Of a stretch of DNA of 64,000 nucleotides, positions 8,619 to 16,698 are shown in pieces. The stretch's first letter is position 1. Every line of letters begins with the position of its first letter. Made by a program: the position numbers and the translations under genes. A model generated the notes under the pieces. That model was given only the letters and a program-made list of their open reading frames with translations. It was not told the origin of the DNA and did no database searches. Location: NCBI GenBank assembly GCA_013285445.1, contig CP053448.1, positions 1,550,001-1,614,000 of the forward strand, in the 5' to 3' direction. This DNA comes from Pseudomonadota bacterium (GTDB taxonomy: Bacteria; Pseudomonadota; Gammaproteobacteria; Xanthomonadales; Wenzhouxiangellaceae).

Positions 8619-9392
8619 TCAGAACGCACGCCTCACGCGTTCCACCACTGCTCGAAGTTTTTCGATCCCGTCGAGCAGTCGCGGCCCTGGCCGCCCCAGC
8701 CACGCCTCGCTGACAGGAAAAACGCGCTCGTTTGCGATCGCGGGAATATCCGACCAGCTCTCGCGACGGCTGACGACGTGTGGATGGTACTTGGTCTCGT
8801 CGACGCCGCACCAGCTCATCACGACCGCTTCGGGCGCGGCCGTGCGCACCATCTCGGAGTCGACTTCCAGACTCTCAGCGTCGCGGTCCCGCCAGGGATT
8901 GATGCCGCCGGCCAAAGTGAGCATGTCGTTGACCCAGGAATGCCGGCCGGGGACGATTACGGGCTTGGGCCACCACTCGACCAGGACCGGCACCGGATCA
9001 TGGTCCGGCGGGCCGGCCGCAAGGGCGGCTTCGAATTGAGCCGCCAGGTTGTCCGCGCGCTCGTCGGCGTCGATGGCGTGGCCGATGCGCCGGATATCGG
9101 CGGCGACGTCGCTCAGCGTATGCGGGCGGGTCACCAGTAGCGGGAGTCCGGCCTCTTTCATGCGTTCGAGGCAGCGCTCGTGGCCGGGGACGGTCAGGGA
9201 GGTGACGACCAGGTCGGGCTCGAGCGCGCGGATGCGGTCGACATGCACGCCCAGGTCCGGACCGATGCGCGGCAGCGTCTCGGTCACCTCCGGCGGATGG
9301 TCGGAATGATCGTCTGCGCCCACCAGCCAATCAGCCCGGCCCAGGGCGCAGATGATCTCGGTGTTCGAACAAGTGTGGCTGACGATTCGCAT
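8619..9392 (-). CDS. cobalamin-binding (BtuF-like) substrate-binding protein
   Basis: A 257-residue protein of the periplasmic-binding-protein fold used for vitamin B12 and iron siderophores. The N-terminus MRIVSHTCSNTEIICALG and the segments DDHSDHPPEV, LEPDLVVTSLTVPG, GGINPWRDRD and FPVSEAWLGRPGPRLLDGIEKL match the cobalamin-binding family. No signal peptide is visible, unlike classical BtuF, which is common in this short subfamily, so its location is uncertain. No btuC or btuD partner is adjacent. It is on the minus strand, downstream of the MFS transporter gene and separated from it by a repeat-filled gap of about 190 bp. The family is well supported; the ligand is inferred. Confidence 0.8.
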   Translation of the reverse strand: MRIVSHTCSNTEIICALGRADWLVGADDHSDHPPEVTETLPRIGPDLGVHVDRIRALEPDLVVTSLTVPGHERCLERMKEAGLPLLVTRPHTLSDVAADIRRIGHAIDADERADNLAAQFEAALAAGPPDHDPVPVLVEWWPKPVIVPGRHSWVNDMLTLAGGINPWRDRDAESLEVDSEMVRTAAPEAVVMSWCGVDETKYHPHVVSRRESWSDIPAIANERVFPVSEAWLGRPGPRLLDGIEKLRAVVERVRRAF

Positions 9393-9512
9393 GCAGAAGG
9401 ATTCAGTGTTCAGGTTTCACGAAAACACCCTTGCGGCTCCCGGATCGGTGATTTCGGTTTGAGGCCCGGATCGCAGCTGTCAACCCGATGGATGTCGCCC
9501 GCATACTATCGT

Positions 9513-9582
9513 CTGAAACCTGAAACCTGAAACCTGAAACCTGAAACCTGAAACCCGAAACCTGAAACCCGAAACCTGAAAT
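9513..9582. repeat. ten tandem CTGAAAC-type heptamers
   Basis: Seven-base units run without a break: six CTGAAAC, then CCGAAAC, CTGAAAC, CCGAAAC and CTGAAAT. A single inverted unit (GTTTCAG-like, in TTCAGGTTTCACG) lies near 9408-9420. The array abuts the stop codon of the MFS gene at 9585. It is the longest heptamer array in the window. Confidence 0.95.
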
Positions 9583-9584
9583 CC

Positions 9585-10910
9585 CTATTCCTCCCACGTG
9601 TCTGCAGCGCGATGGCCGCGGGACTCACTGATGGGCCAGGCACAGGCGATGGCGGCAGCGAAGAGCAGCAGGCAGAAAACGATGGCCGTGGCCAGTCCGA
9701 GCCAGGCCTGGAGCAGGCCCAGCCCGAGAATGCCGAAAATGGCGGCTGACTTGCCGGCGGTGCCCCAGAAGCCGAAGAACTCGGCGGCCTTGCCGCGTGG
9801 TGTGAGCGCGCCAACCAGGGCACGGCCAGCCGACTGCGAGGAGCCCAGGCTCAGACCCGCAAGCACGCCAGCGCCGAGGAAGACGTGCTGCGCCTCGAGT
9901 TCGTTGCCCAGCCACCACTTCACCAGCACGGCCACGTTGGGTGTCTGCCAAATGGCGGTAATGGCGGCCAGCCACAGAAACAGCGTGACCAGGTAGGTAC
10001 GGCGGGCGCCGAAGCGGTGCTGGGCGAAGCCGAAGATCACGGCACCGGCCGCAGCCGTGATCTGGACCGTAACGAACATCGCCACGCGTACGGATTCGTC
10101 CCAGCCGATCACCTGGGCACCGTAGATGAAGGCGAAACTGATCACGATATAGATACCGGCCATCTTGAAGAAGACCGAGGCCAGCAGCCAGCGCAGGTCG
10201 GGAAAGTGGCGCACGCGCCTGAAGGTCTGGCCCAGCCGGCGGAAGCCCGCCCGGATCGCGCTGTCGCCGGGTGCGAGCTGCCTGCGGCGGCCGCGGTCGC
10301 GTACCCACAGAAAGGTTGGAATGGCGGTGAGCAGGAAGAAACCGGCAGCGAACGGACCAACCCAGCGGACGTTGTGGTAGTTGGCCAGGGTGACCTCGCC
10401 GAGAAACACCAGGGCAAATGCGGTTGAGACGAGCCCGCCGATGTAACCCAGCGACCAGCCCAGGCCCGAGATCCAGCCAAGATCCTTGCGCGGCCCCAGC
10501 CCGGGCAGAAAACTGGCGATAAAGCCCTCGCCGATGGCGTAGGCGAAGTTGGAGACGATGATCAGAATCATGGCCGTTGTGATCCAGCCGGGCTCGACGA
10601 ACCACAGTAGTGCGGTGGTGATGACGGTCAGCAGGTAGCTGGCGAACAGAAAGGCCTTGCGTCTGCGGCCATGATCCATGATCGCCCCGCAGACCGGGTT
10701 GACCACGACCACCAGGGCGTAGGAGACGGCCAGCGCAATGCTCCACAACAGGTTGCCCAGGCGATAGTCGGGTGCGTCGCCGACGATGACGCGCGTGAAC
10801 AGGTCGCCGAAGACCACCGTGATGATCAGCAGCGTATAGGCCTGGTTGGCGAAGTCGAACATTGCCCAGCCGAGGATTTCCCTCGCTGAGGCGCGTTTGC
10901 GGGTGACCAC
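9585..10910 (-). CDS. MFS transporter, UMF1/Atg22-like family
   Basis: A 441-residue integral membrane protein with about twelve hydrophobic segments. The N-terminus (REILGWAMFDFANQAYTLLI) carries the WAMFDFANQAY signature of the UMF1/Atg22 branch of the major facilitator superfamily. The cytoplasmic loop motif GAIMDHGRRRKAFLFASY sits after TM2, and GLSLGSSQSAGRALVGALTP in the C-terminal half. Yeast Atg22 exports amino acids from the vacuole; bacterial substrates are mostly unknown, so I do not name one. The gene is transcribed leftwards. Its end abuts the ten-unit heptamer array, which may serve as its 3' boundary. It diverges from the DksA/TraR gene at 10984. Confidence 0.85.
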   Translation of the reverse strand: MVTRKRASAREILGWAMFDFANQAYTLLIITVVFGDLFTRVIVGDAPDYRLGNLLWSIALAVSYALVVVVNPVCGAIMDHGRRRKAFLFASYLLTVITTALLWFVEPGWITTAMILIIVSNFAYAIGEGFIASFLPGLGPRKDLGWISGLGWSLGYIGGLVSTAFALVFLGEVTLANYHNVRWVGPFAAGFFLLTAIPTFLWVRDRGRRRQLAPGDSAIRAGFRRLGQTFRRVRHFPDLRWLLASVFFKMAGIYIVISFAFIYGAQVIGWDESVRVAMFVTVQITAAAGAVIFGFAQHRFGARRTYLVTLFLWLAAITAIWQTPNVAVLVKWWLGNELEAQHVFLGAGVLAGLSLGSSQSAGRALVGALTPRGKAAEFFGFWGTAGKSAAIFGILGLGLLQAWLGLATAIVFCLLLFAAAIACAWPISESRGHRAADTWEE

Positions 10911-10971
10911 TCGTGTCGGGCTCCTTCGGGGTTGGGGTTGAGGGTAACTCAGCAGGCACAGCCGCGGGAGT

Positions 10972-10977
10972 TACAAT
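10972..10977 (+). promoter_or_regulatory. putative -10 box (TACAAT) 6 nt before the DksA/TraR-type gene
   Basis: TACAAT followed by CCCCGG and ATG gives a predicted transcription start at the start codon, so the mRNA may be leaderless. Confidence 0.45.
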
Positions 10978-10983
10978 CCCCGG

Positions 10984-11319
10984 ATGATCAAGTTCAAGTC
11001 AATCATTCATGACCGCATTGCCGAACTTGAGGATCTGGCCGAATCCAGTCGTGAGGCGACGGCGACCGTGGAGCTCGATCAGACCCGCCAGGGGCGATTG
11101 AGTCGCATGGATGCGCTGCAGGGTCAGGCCATGGCCAAGGATGCGGAGCGGCGTCGGGGTTTGCAGTTGCAGCGGCTCAAGGCAGCCCTGGCCCGCTTCG
11201 AGCGGGATGAGTTTGGAGCGTGCCTGGATTGCGGCGAGAAGATTGCCGAGGCGCGCCTGCGCGCCGATCCGGCCGCGACCCTGTGTCTCGATTGCGCCAG
11301 CGAACGCGAGCAGGCCTGA
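10984..11319 (+). CDS. TraR/DksA-type C4 zinc-finger protein
   Basis: A 111-residue protein with a long N-terminal coiled-coil helix pair (about residues 1-80) and a C-terminal four-cysteine zinc finger (CLDCGEKI ... TLCLDCASE, spacing C-x2-C-x17-C-x2-C). This is the architecture of the DksA/TraR family, whose members insert the coiled coil into the RNA polymerase secondary channel and tune transcription, often with ppGpp. It is shorter than E. coli DksA (151 residues), and I do not see the acidic DxxDxA tip of DksA; the coiled-coil tip region reads LSRMDALQGQ, as in small TraR/YbiI-like paralogues. A housekeeping DksA is presumably encoded elsewhere. It converges on corA with a 4-bp gap. Confidence 0.8.
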   Translation: MIKFKSIIHDRIAELEDLAESSREATATVELDQTRQGRLSRMDALQGQAMAKDAERRRGLQLQRLKAALARFERDEFGACLDCGEKIAEARLRADPAATLCLDCASEREQA

Positions 11320-11323
11320 ATCA

Positions 11324-12463
11324 TTACAGGAAGCGTCGCCGGAACCACAGAAACAGACCGACGCCGATAACGCTCATCAAGCCGAGCGCGGCGAAGTAAC
11401 CCCACTCCCAGCCCAGTTCGGGCATGTTTTCGAAGTTCATGCCGTAGATGCCGGCGATGAAGGTCAGCGGGATGAAGATGCTGGCCATGACGGTCAGGGT
11501 CTGCATGGCCTGGTTGCTGCGCTGGGCGCTGAGCGACATATGCAGCTCGATCAGGCTGCCTGCCAACTCGCGCGTGGTCTCGACCATGTCCTGCAGCTGG
11601 GTGGTGCGGTCGTGAACGTCCTGCAGGTAGATGCGCAATTGTGCGCGAAACATCGTTTCTTCGCGCAATAGCCTGGACAGTAGATCGCGCTGGCGCCAGC
11701 ACAGCCTGCCCAGGGCAATGAGGGCCCGGCGCTGGTCGTGGATTTCGGGCAGGATTTCGCTGCCGCGACCCTCGAGCACCTGATCTTCGGACTGGTCGAT
11801 GCGCGCGGCGATGGTCTCCAGCACCGGAAACAGGCTGTCGATGGCGACGTCGAGCAGCGCGTAGGTCAGGTAGTCGAGCGGATCGGTTCGCAGACGGCTT
11901 TCGGGGTTTTCGATGCGTTCGTAGATGGGCAGGAACAGCCCGCTTTGGCGCTCGCGAAAGCTCAGCAGCCAGTTCTTGCCCAGGGCCAGGCCGAGTGTGT
12001 CAAGGCCGGGCTGGCCGCTGTCCGGGTCGAGCAGGGGCACCTGGGTAACGACCAGGTGCACGCCGTTGGCGCTGTCGGTCTTGGTCTGCGGTTCGCGGTT
12101 GACCAGGTCGGCGAGCATCATCGGGTGGAGCTCGAACTCCCGGCCGATGTCCTTGAGCATCCGGTCGCTGCCAAAGCCGGTGACGTCGAGCCATATGCGG
12201 TCGCTCCGCGCTCGTGCCTGCTGCAGGGCGGCCAGGTCGGGGTTGGTCAGGGTTTCGACTTCCGTGCCGCGGAAACAGACGGCGGTCAGGCGGGTCGGGG
12301 TGGCGTCGGGGTCGATGAACAGGGTGCCGGGTACGGTTCCCGGTGGGCGGCGTGCGCCCGAATGGCCCACGCCGAGTAGGTGCTGGACGGGCAGTTCGAC
12401 GAGCTGGCGCACGAAGCGTTTGCTCAGATCCTGAAGCTGGGCGAGCTGGTCGGTGATGCTCAT
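11324..12463 (-). CDS. corA: CorA-family magnesium/divalent cation transporter
   Basis: A 379-residue member of the CorA metal ion transporter family. It has a large N-terminal cytoplasmic domain (VCFRGTEVETL, WLDVTGFGSDRMLKDIG, EFELHPMMLADLVN), long stalk helices, and two C-terminal membrane helices separated by the diagnostic GMN selectivity motif in FIAGIYGMNFENMPELGW. The protein pumps or conducts Mg2+ (or Co2+, Ni2+ or Zn2+ in ZntB-like relatives) across the inner membrane as a pentamer. I chose the ATG at 12463 (MSITDQLAQLQDL) because a longer frame would run into the promoter and start of the divergent SDR gene. The exact ion preference cannot be read from the sequence. Confidence 0.9.
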   Translation of the reverse strand: MSITDQLAQLQDLSKRFVRQLVELPVQHLLGVGHSGARRPPGTVPGTLFIDPDATPTRLTAVCFRGTEVETLTNPDLAALQQARARSDRIWLDVTGFGSDRMLKDIGREFELHPMMLADLVNREPQTKTDSANGVHLVVTQVPLLDPDSGQPGLDTLGLALGKNWLLSFRERQSGLFLPIYERIENPESRLRTDPLDYLTYALLDVAIDSLFPVLETIAARIDQSEDQVLEGRGSEILPEIHDQRRALIALGRLCWRQRDLLSRLLREETMFRAQLRIYLQDVHDRTTQLQDMVETTRELAGSLIELHMSLSAQRSNQAMQTLTVMASIFIPLTFIAGIYGMNFENMPELGWEWGYFAALGLMSVIGVGLFLWFRRRFL

Positions 12464-12511
12464 CCGGCGATTTCCCTTGAGTTCATGGTCACCGTGGTCG
12501 AGAATGCCGCC

Positions 12512-13327
12512 ATGGACAAATCGATGAATAGGCATCATACCGCGCTGATCACCGGCGGCGCATCAGGCCTTGGGGCGGCCATGGCGCGCCGTTTCGCCGA
12601 TCAGGGCTGGCGCGTGGTCGTGGCCGACCGCGATGAGCCCGGCGCCCGGGCCATGGCCGAGGCGCTGGGTGAGGGGGCAGTGGCGCTGGTCATGGATGTG
12701 ACCGATCCCGACGACTGGCAACGGGCTGTTGATCACATCACTGAATGCGGCTGGAGTCTGGACGTGCTGATCAACAACGCCGGGGTCGCCGTTGGCGGTT
12801 CGCTGGAGGAAACTTCAGTGGAAGACTGGCGCTGGGTGATGGAGATCGACCTGATGGGTGTGGTGTTAGGCTGCAAGGCCTTTGCGCCGCTCATGCGCGA
12901 GCGCGGCGTCGGTCACATCATCAACGTGGCCTCGTTCGCGGGCCTGGCCGGCGCACCGCAGATCAACGCCTACGGCACGGCCAAGGCCGGCGTCATTGCC
13001 ATGTCGGAGATGCTGCGCGTCGAGCTGGCCCCGGCCGGCATCGAGGTCTCGGTGCTGTGCCCGGCTTTCGTTCGCACCCGGCTGACCGAAACCATGCGTG
13101 CTCCGGACGACGGCTATCACCGGCGCGTAGAGCGCTGGATGGATTCCTCGCGCATCAGCGCCGAAGACGTCGCCGAAGTCGTCTGGAAGGCGGTCCGTAA
13201 GCCGCGCTTCCTGTTGCTGACCCACGGTGACACGCGCTGGCTGTGGCGGCTCAAGCGCTTGCTGCCGGAGCTGTACTACCGAATCATGCTGCGCGGTGCG
13301 CGTAAGTTCGCGCGAAGTCATCGGTAA
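12512..13327 (+). CDS. short-chain dehydrogenase/reductase
   Basis: A 271-residue classical SDR with the TGGASGLG cofactor-binding glycine motif at about residues 11-18, VLINNAGVAVGG (NNAG), the catalytic serine in INVASFAGLAG, and YGTAK (YxxxK). It has the C-terminal extension typical of acetoin-reductase/SDR family proteins. VVADRD after strand 2 suggests NAD(H) over NADP(H), but this is weak evidence. The substrate is unknown. ATG 12512 (MDKSMNRHH) is used; a second ATG four codons later is possible, and longer in-frame starts would overlap corA. It is divergent from corA with 48 bp between the starts, and nearly touches the convergent ion-channel gene. Confidence 0.85.
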   Translation: MDKSMNRHHTALITGGASGLGAAMARRFADQGWRVVVADRDEPGARAMAEALGEGAVALVMDVTDPDDWQRAVDHITECGWSLDVLINNAGVAVGGSLEETSVEDWRWVMEIDLMGVVLGCKAFAPLMRERGVGHIINVASFAGLAGAPQINAYGTAKAGVIAMSEMLRVELAPAGIEVSVLCPAFVRTRLTETMRAPDDGYHRRVERWMDSSRISAEDVAEVVWKAVRKPRFLLLTHGDTRWLWRLKRLLPELYYRIMLRGARKFARSHR

Positions 13328-13328
13328 G

Positions 13329-13811
13329 CTACAGCCTGGGTTCTTCGTCGCCCCAGGTACGAGCCATGATCAGGTAGACGAAGCTGGCTGACCAGGTGAT
13401 CAGCATGAAGCCGACCAGGGCTTCGGTGCCCGCCAGGAACCGGATTGGTCCGACGGCGTAAAGGTCGCCCCAGCCGACGGTGGTGTAGGTGGTGGCCGAA
13501 AAGTACACGCAGTCGAGAAAGTTGAGCGCCTCGTAACCCTCGATGACGCCAAGATCCGCGGCTGATAGCAGGCCCCAGTAGGCCAGGCCGAACAGCCAGA
13601 TTTCGGCAACATGCGCCAGCAGCAGCGCGAACATCACCAGCAGCAGGGTCGGGCGGTGGTGATGATGGCTGCGCCCGCGGCGGCTTAGGCGCTTGCCGGC
13701 CCCCCAGCGGTTGAGACTGGCGATTACTTCGAAGTGCAGTATGATCGCCAGCATGACCACCAACCCCGTGGTCAGCACGACGGTCCATTCCGCGCTGCCG
13801 ATACTGTTCAC
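13329..13811 (-). CDS. two-transmembrane potassium channel family protein
   Basis: A 160-residue small membrane protein of the Ion_trans_2 type. Hydrophobic segments lie near residues 8-30, 52-78 and 125-150, with a pore loop ATTYTTVGWGDLYAVGP between the last two. The selectivity filter is TVGWGD instead of the usual TVGYGD. A basic, His-rich stretch (RRGRSHHHHRP) follows the first segment. No RCK or cyclic-nucleotide domain is present, so gating cannot be predicted. It probably forms a tetrameric K+-selective pore in the inner membrane. It lies immediately upstream of nothing on its own strand and just downstream of kbl-tdh in the same orientation with a 1-bp gap, so read-through is conceivable only from its own start at 13811. 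Confidence 0.75.
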   Translation of the reverse strand: MNSIGSAEWTVVLTTGLVVMLAIILHFEVIASLNRWGAGKRLSRRGRSHHHHRPTLLLVMFALLLAHVAEIWLFGLAYWGLLSAADLGVIEGYEALNFLDCVYFSATTYTTVGWGDLYAVGPIRFLAGTEALVGFMLITWSASFVYLIMARTWGDEEPRL

Positions 13812-13812
13812 A

Positions 13813-15006
13813 TCAATCGATCACGCCCAGGCGCTTGCCCACGCGGGTGAAGGCCGCGACGGCCTGCTCGAGGTGCTCGCGCGTGTGCGCTGCCGAGATC
13901 TGCGTGCGAATCCGCGCCTGGCCTTTCGGCACGACCGGGTAGAAGAAGCCGATGACGTAGATCCCTTCGGCGAGCAGCTCATCGGCCATCTTCTGCGCCA
14001 GCGGGGCATCGTGCAGCATCACCGGCACGATCGGGTGCTCGCCCGGCAATAGATCGAAGCCGGCCTCGTGCATGGCCTGGCGGAAAAAGCGCGTGTTTTC
14101 CGCGACACGGTCGCGCAGCGCGCTCGATTTGGTCAGCATTTCGAACACCTTGAGGCTGGCCGCGACCAGGTGCGGGGCGAGCGAATTCGAGAACAGGTAG
14201 GGCCGCGAGCGCTGCCGAAGCATGTCGATGACCGGCTGGCGGGCCACGGTGAAGCCGCCCATGCCGCCGCCCAGTGCCTTGCCGAGGGTGGAGGTAAAGA
14301 TGTCGACCTTGTCCATCACGCCGTGGTGCTCGGCCGAGCCGCGGCCGGTCGGGCCGAAGAAGCCGGTGGCGTGACAGTCGTCGACCATCACCAGGGCGTC
14401 GTACTTTTCGGCCAGGGCGGTGATCTCGTCGAGTTTGGCAACAAAGCCGTCCATGGAGAACACGCCGTCGGTGGCGATCAGGCGCGTGCGCTTGTTCTGC
14501 GTGGCCTGGAGGATGTCCTCGAGCGCGTCCATGTCGGAGTTGGGGTAGCGATGGCGCTCGGCCTTGCACAGGCGCACGCCGTCGATGATCGAGGCGTGGT
14601 TGAGCTGGTCGGAGATGATGGCGTCCTCCGGCCCCAACAGTGGTTCGAACAGGCCGCCGTTGGCATCGAAGCAGGCCGCATACAGGATCGCGTCGTCCTT
14701 GCCGAAGAACGCCGCAATGGTCTTCTCGAGCTGCTTGTGCAGATCCTGGGTGCCGCAGATAAAGCGCACCGAGGCCAGGCCGAAGCCGTGATCGTCGAGC
14801 GCGGCCTTGGCCGCGGCGATCACCTCGGGGTGGTCAGCCAGGCCGAGGTAGTTGTTAGCGCAGAAATTGAGCACCCTGCCGCCCTCGAGCGTTTCGATCT
14901 CGACGCGCTGCGGCGTGGTGATCTGCCGCTCGCGCTTGTACAGCCCGTCGGCTTCGATTTGTGCGAGTTCGTCCTGAAGTCTTCGGAAAGTTGCGGGGTC
15001 GCTCAT
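13813..15006 (-). CDS. kbl: 2-amino-3-ketobutyrate CoA ligase (glycine C-acetyltransferase)
   Basis: A 397-residue PLP enzyme that converts 2-amino-3-oxobutyrate plus CoA to glycine and acetyl-CoA, the second step of threonine degradation. Visible features are [14 protein letters not shown] near residue 50, [32 protein letters not shown], and the PLP-binding lysine in [17 protein letters not shown]. Length matches E. coli Kbl (398). It lies downstream of tdh on the same strand, and Tdh makes its unstable substrate, so the pair is a functional unit. The 112-bp gap between the two contains a large inverted heptamer repeat. The stop is 2 bp from the start of the potassium-channel gene, which is transcribed in the same direction. 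Confidence 0.95.
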   Translation of the reverse strand: MSDPATFRRLQDELAQIEADGLYKRERQITTPQRVEIETLEGGRVLNFCANNYLGLADHPEVIAAAKAALDDHGFGLASVRFICGTQDLHKQLEKTIAAFFGKDDAILYAACFDANGGLFEPLLGPEDAIISDQLNHASIIDGVRLCKAERHRYPNSDMDALEDILQATQNKRTRLIATDGVFSMDGFVAKLDEITALAEKYDALVMVDDCHATGFFGPTGRGSAEHHGVMDKVDIFTSTLGKALGGGMGGFTVARQPVIDMLRQRSRPYLFSNSLAPHLVAASLKVFEMLTKSSALRDRVAENTRFFRQAMHEAGFDLLPGEHPIVPVMLHDAPLAQKMADELLAEGIYVIGFFYPVVPKGQARIRTQISAAHTREHLEQAVAAFTRVGKRLGVID

Positions 15007-15032
15007 GTGTTGTTAGCTCCGGTTGATTCGAA

Positions 15033-15112
15033 GGTTTCAGGTTTACGGTTTACGGTTTCCGGGCGGGCTTCGGATGGGTTTTCCGGAAACCGGAACCCGG
15101 AACCCGTAAACC
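15033..15112. repeat. inverted heptamer repeat between tdh and kbl
   Basis: A 30-base arm of GGTTTACGG-type heptamers (15033-15062) faces a 30-base arm of CCGTAAACC-type heptamers (15083-15112). They differ at six positions and are separated by a 20-base loop. In RNA this would form a long imperfect hairpin between tdh and kbl. The loop GGCTTCGGAtnGG is nearly repeated near 30005, downstream of nhaC. Confidence 0.8.
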
Positions 15113-15118
15113 AGAAGC

Positions 15119-16165
15119 CTATTCGATATTCCCCGTCCAATCGCAGACGACCTTGCCGCACTGGCCCGAGGCCATCAGTTGGAAGCCGGTTTCGAAATCA
15201 TCGATGGCGATCTGGTGGGTGAGCACCTTGTGCAGCGGGAAGCCGGTCAGCACCATCTGGGTCATCTTGTACCAGGTTTCGTACATGCGCCGGCCGTAGA
15301 TGCCGTGGACTTCCAGGCCCTTGAAGATGACCTGGTCCCAGTTGACGCCGGCGTCTTTCGGCAGCAGGCCGAGCAGGGCGACCTTGCCACCGTTGTACAT
15401 CAAATTGAGCAAATCGCGAAAGGCCTGCGGGTTACCCGACATCTCCATGCCGATATCGAAACCGTCGATATCGAGTTCCTCGCGGATGTCGCGCAGGTTT
15501 TCCTTGCCGACGTTGACCGTGCGCGTCGCGCCCATGTCGCGGGCCAGCTGCAGGCGATAGTCGTTGACGTCGCTGACGACGATGTGGCGCGCACCGACGT
15601 GCCTGGCGATACCTGCGGCGATGATGCCGATCGGGCCCGCGCCGGTGATCAGCACGTCCTCGCCGACCAGGTCGAACTGCAGCGCGCAGTGGGCAGCGTT
15701 GCCGAAGGGGTCGAAGAAGGCGGCCAGCTCCGAGGGGATCTCGTCGGGAATCGGCCACAGGTTGGTGGCCGGGACCACCACGTATTCGGCAAAGCCACCG
15801 TCGCGGTTGACCCCGATGCCCTCGGTGTTGGGGCACAGGTGCGGTTTGCCGGCGCGGCAGTTGCGGCACACGCCGCAGACGACGTGGCCCTCGGCCGAGA
15901 CCCGCTGGCCCTGTTCATAGCCCTGTACGCTGGAGCCCAGTGCGGCAATGCAGCCGACGAACTCGTGGCCGAGCACCAGCGGCGGACGGATCGTGCGCTG
16001 CGACCACTCATCCCACTGGTAAATATGCAGATCCGTCCCGCAGATGGCGGTCTTCTCGATCTGGATCAGAACCTCGTTCGGTCCGGGTTTGGGTACCGGG
16101 ACCTCGCGCAGCTCCAGGCCAGGTTCCGGGGTCGGCTTGACCAGGGCGCGCATGTGCTGGGGCAT
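15119..16165 (-). CDS. tdh: L-threonine 3-dehydrogenase
   Basis: A 348-residue zinc-dependent medium-chain dehydrogenase that oxidises threonine to 2-amino-3-ketobutyrate with NAD+. It shows the catalytic zinc site ([21 protein letters not shown]), the four structural-zinc cysteines ([15 protein letters not shown]), and the Rossmann motif [21 protein letters not shown]152-type motifs and length match E. coli Tdh (341). I chose ATG 16165 because GCGGAG lies at Shine-Dalgarno distance; the ATG four codons later ([12 protein letters not shown]) matches the family N-terminus and is an alternative. A TATAAT box is at 16196-16201 (minus). It is the first gene of the tdh-kbl unit. Confidence 0.95.
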   Translation of the reverse strand: MPQHMRALVKPTPEPGLELREVPVPKPGPNEVLIQIEKTAICGTDLHIYQWDEWSQRTIRPPLVLGHEFVGCIAALGSSVQGYEQGQRVSAEGHVVCGVCRNCRAGKPHLCPNTEGIGVNRDGGFAEYVVVPATNLWPIPDEIPSELAAFFDPFGNAAHCALQFDLVGEDVLITGAGPIGIIAAGIARHVGARHIVVSDVNDYRLQLARDMGATRTVNVGKENLRDIREELDIDGFDIGMEMSGNPQAFRDLLNLMYNGGKVALLGLLPKDAGVNWDQVIFKGLEVHGIYGRRMYETWYKMTQMVLTGFPLHKVLTHQIAIDDFETGFQLMASGQCGKVVCDWTGNIE

Positions 16166-16195
16166 GATCAGGCTCCGCAATGAGTCAGAGTCGGC

Positions 16196-16201
16196 ATTAT
16201 A
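16196..16201 (-). promoter_or_regulatory. -10 box (TATAAT) of tdh
   Basis: A perfect TATAAT on the minus strand lies 30 bases before the chosen tdh start, overlapping the end of the Sir2 remnant. Confidence 0.5.
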
Positions 16202-16514
16202 CCGTTGTGCTTCGTCCGGTCGCGCCAAGCCGGGCGATGAGCGCAGGCAGGCAGCAACCTGCCGGGCCCTGCAGACGCCAGTCAACCAGCCCGGAGAGCG
16301 CACTGACTTGCGGATTGATTTCGATCAGCCTGGCGCCGGATTCACGGGCGACCACCAGAACGCTGGCTGCCGGCTGGACTGCCCCGGAGGTGCCGACAAT
16401 CAGCAGCAGCTGGCTTGTGCGTGCAGCCTCCAAGGACTGCGCCAGTTGGCACGGATCGAGCGCCTCGATCAGTTCGCAAGGTATAGCTGGTTGCCGGTCG
16501 CTGTACGTCGTTGG
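16197..16514 (-). pseudogene. C-terminal remnant of a Sir2-type NAD-dependent deacylase
   Basis: An open frame of about 100 residues without an N-terminal half. It reads ARTSQLLLIVGTSGAVQPAA, then [15 protein letters not shown] and [10 protein letters not shown], which are the closing motifs of sirtuins (VGTSG, EINP, LxGPAG). Homology starts around IEALDPCQLAQSL. Upstream the frame meets a stop at 16515-16517. The N-terminal GAGxS NAD-binding motif, the catalytic histidine and the zinc cysteines are absent, and AT-rich regulatory DNA takes their place. The only start codon near the homologous region is a TTG at 16433. It is most likely the dead 3' end of a cobB-like gene truncated by deletion or insertion. 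It ends 31 bp before tdh on the same strand. Confidence 0.7.
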
Positions 16515-16662
16515 TCAAGCTTCTGCTTGCCGCGGCGACGTTGGCCGCCGCGTGAATAACGACGTGTATTCAGGGGATTGATCGATAAAGCTGCAAGTCA
16601 TTGGAGAAAACATGCGCATATATCTAATTTACTGATAAATATAGAAAAAGTCTAAAAAACGC
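16515..16662. other. AT-rich intergenic segment upstream of the small-RNA promoter
   Basis: No gene is recognisable. Roughly 16560-16660 is markedly richer in A+T than the surrounding GC-rich DNA, with A-tracts just before the -35 box. This could serve as an UP element for the promoter at 16663, and also marks the break point of the Sir2 remnant. Confidence 0.5.
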
Positions 16663-16692
16663 TTGACGTCGATCGTCGTCAAGGCGTATAAG
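16663..16692 (+). promoter_or_regulatory. strong sigma-70 promoter with embedded 20-bp palindrome
   Basis: -35 TTGACG (16663-16668) and -10 TATAAG (16687-16692) are separated by 18 bp and preceded by A-tracts. The -35 box is the left edge of a 20-bp near-perfect palindrome, TTGACGtCGATCGtCGTCAA (16663-16682), mismatched only at the two lower-case positions. That placement is typical of a repressor operator. Confidence 0.65.
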
Positions 16693-16698
16693 GGTACC

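Noticed and set aside
9625..10959. 444-codon minus-strand frame overlapping the MFS gene
   Set aside because: Rich in Arg/Pro/His and motif-free, whereas the other frame is a clear twelve-segment transporter.
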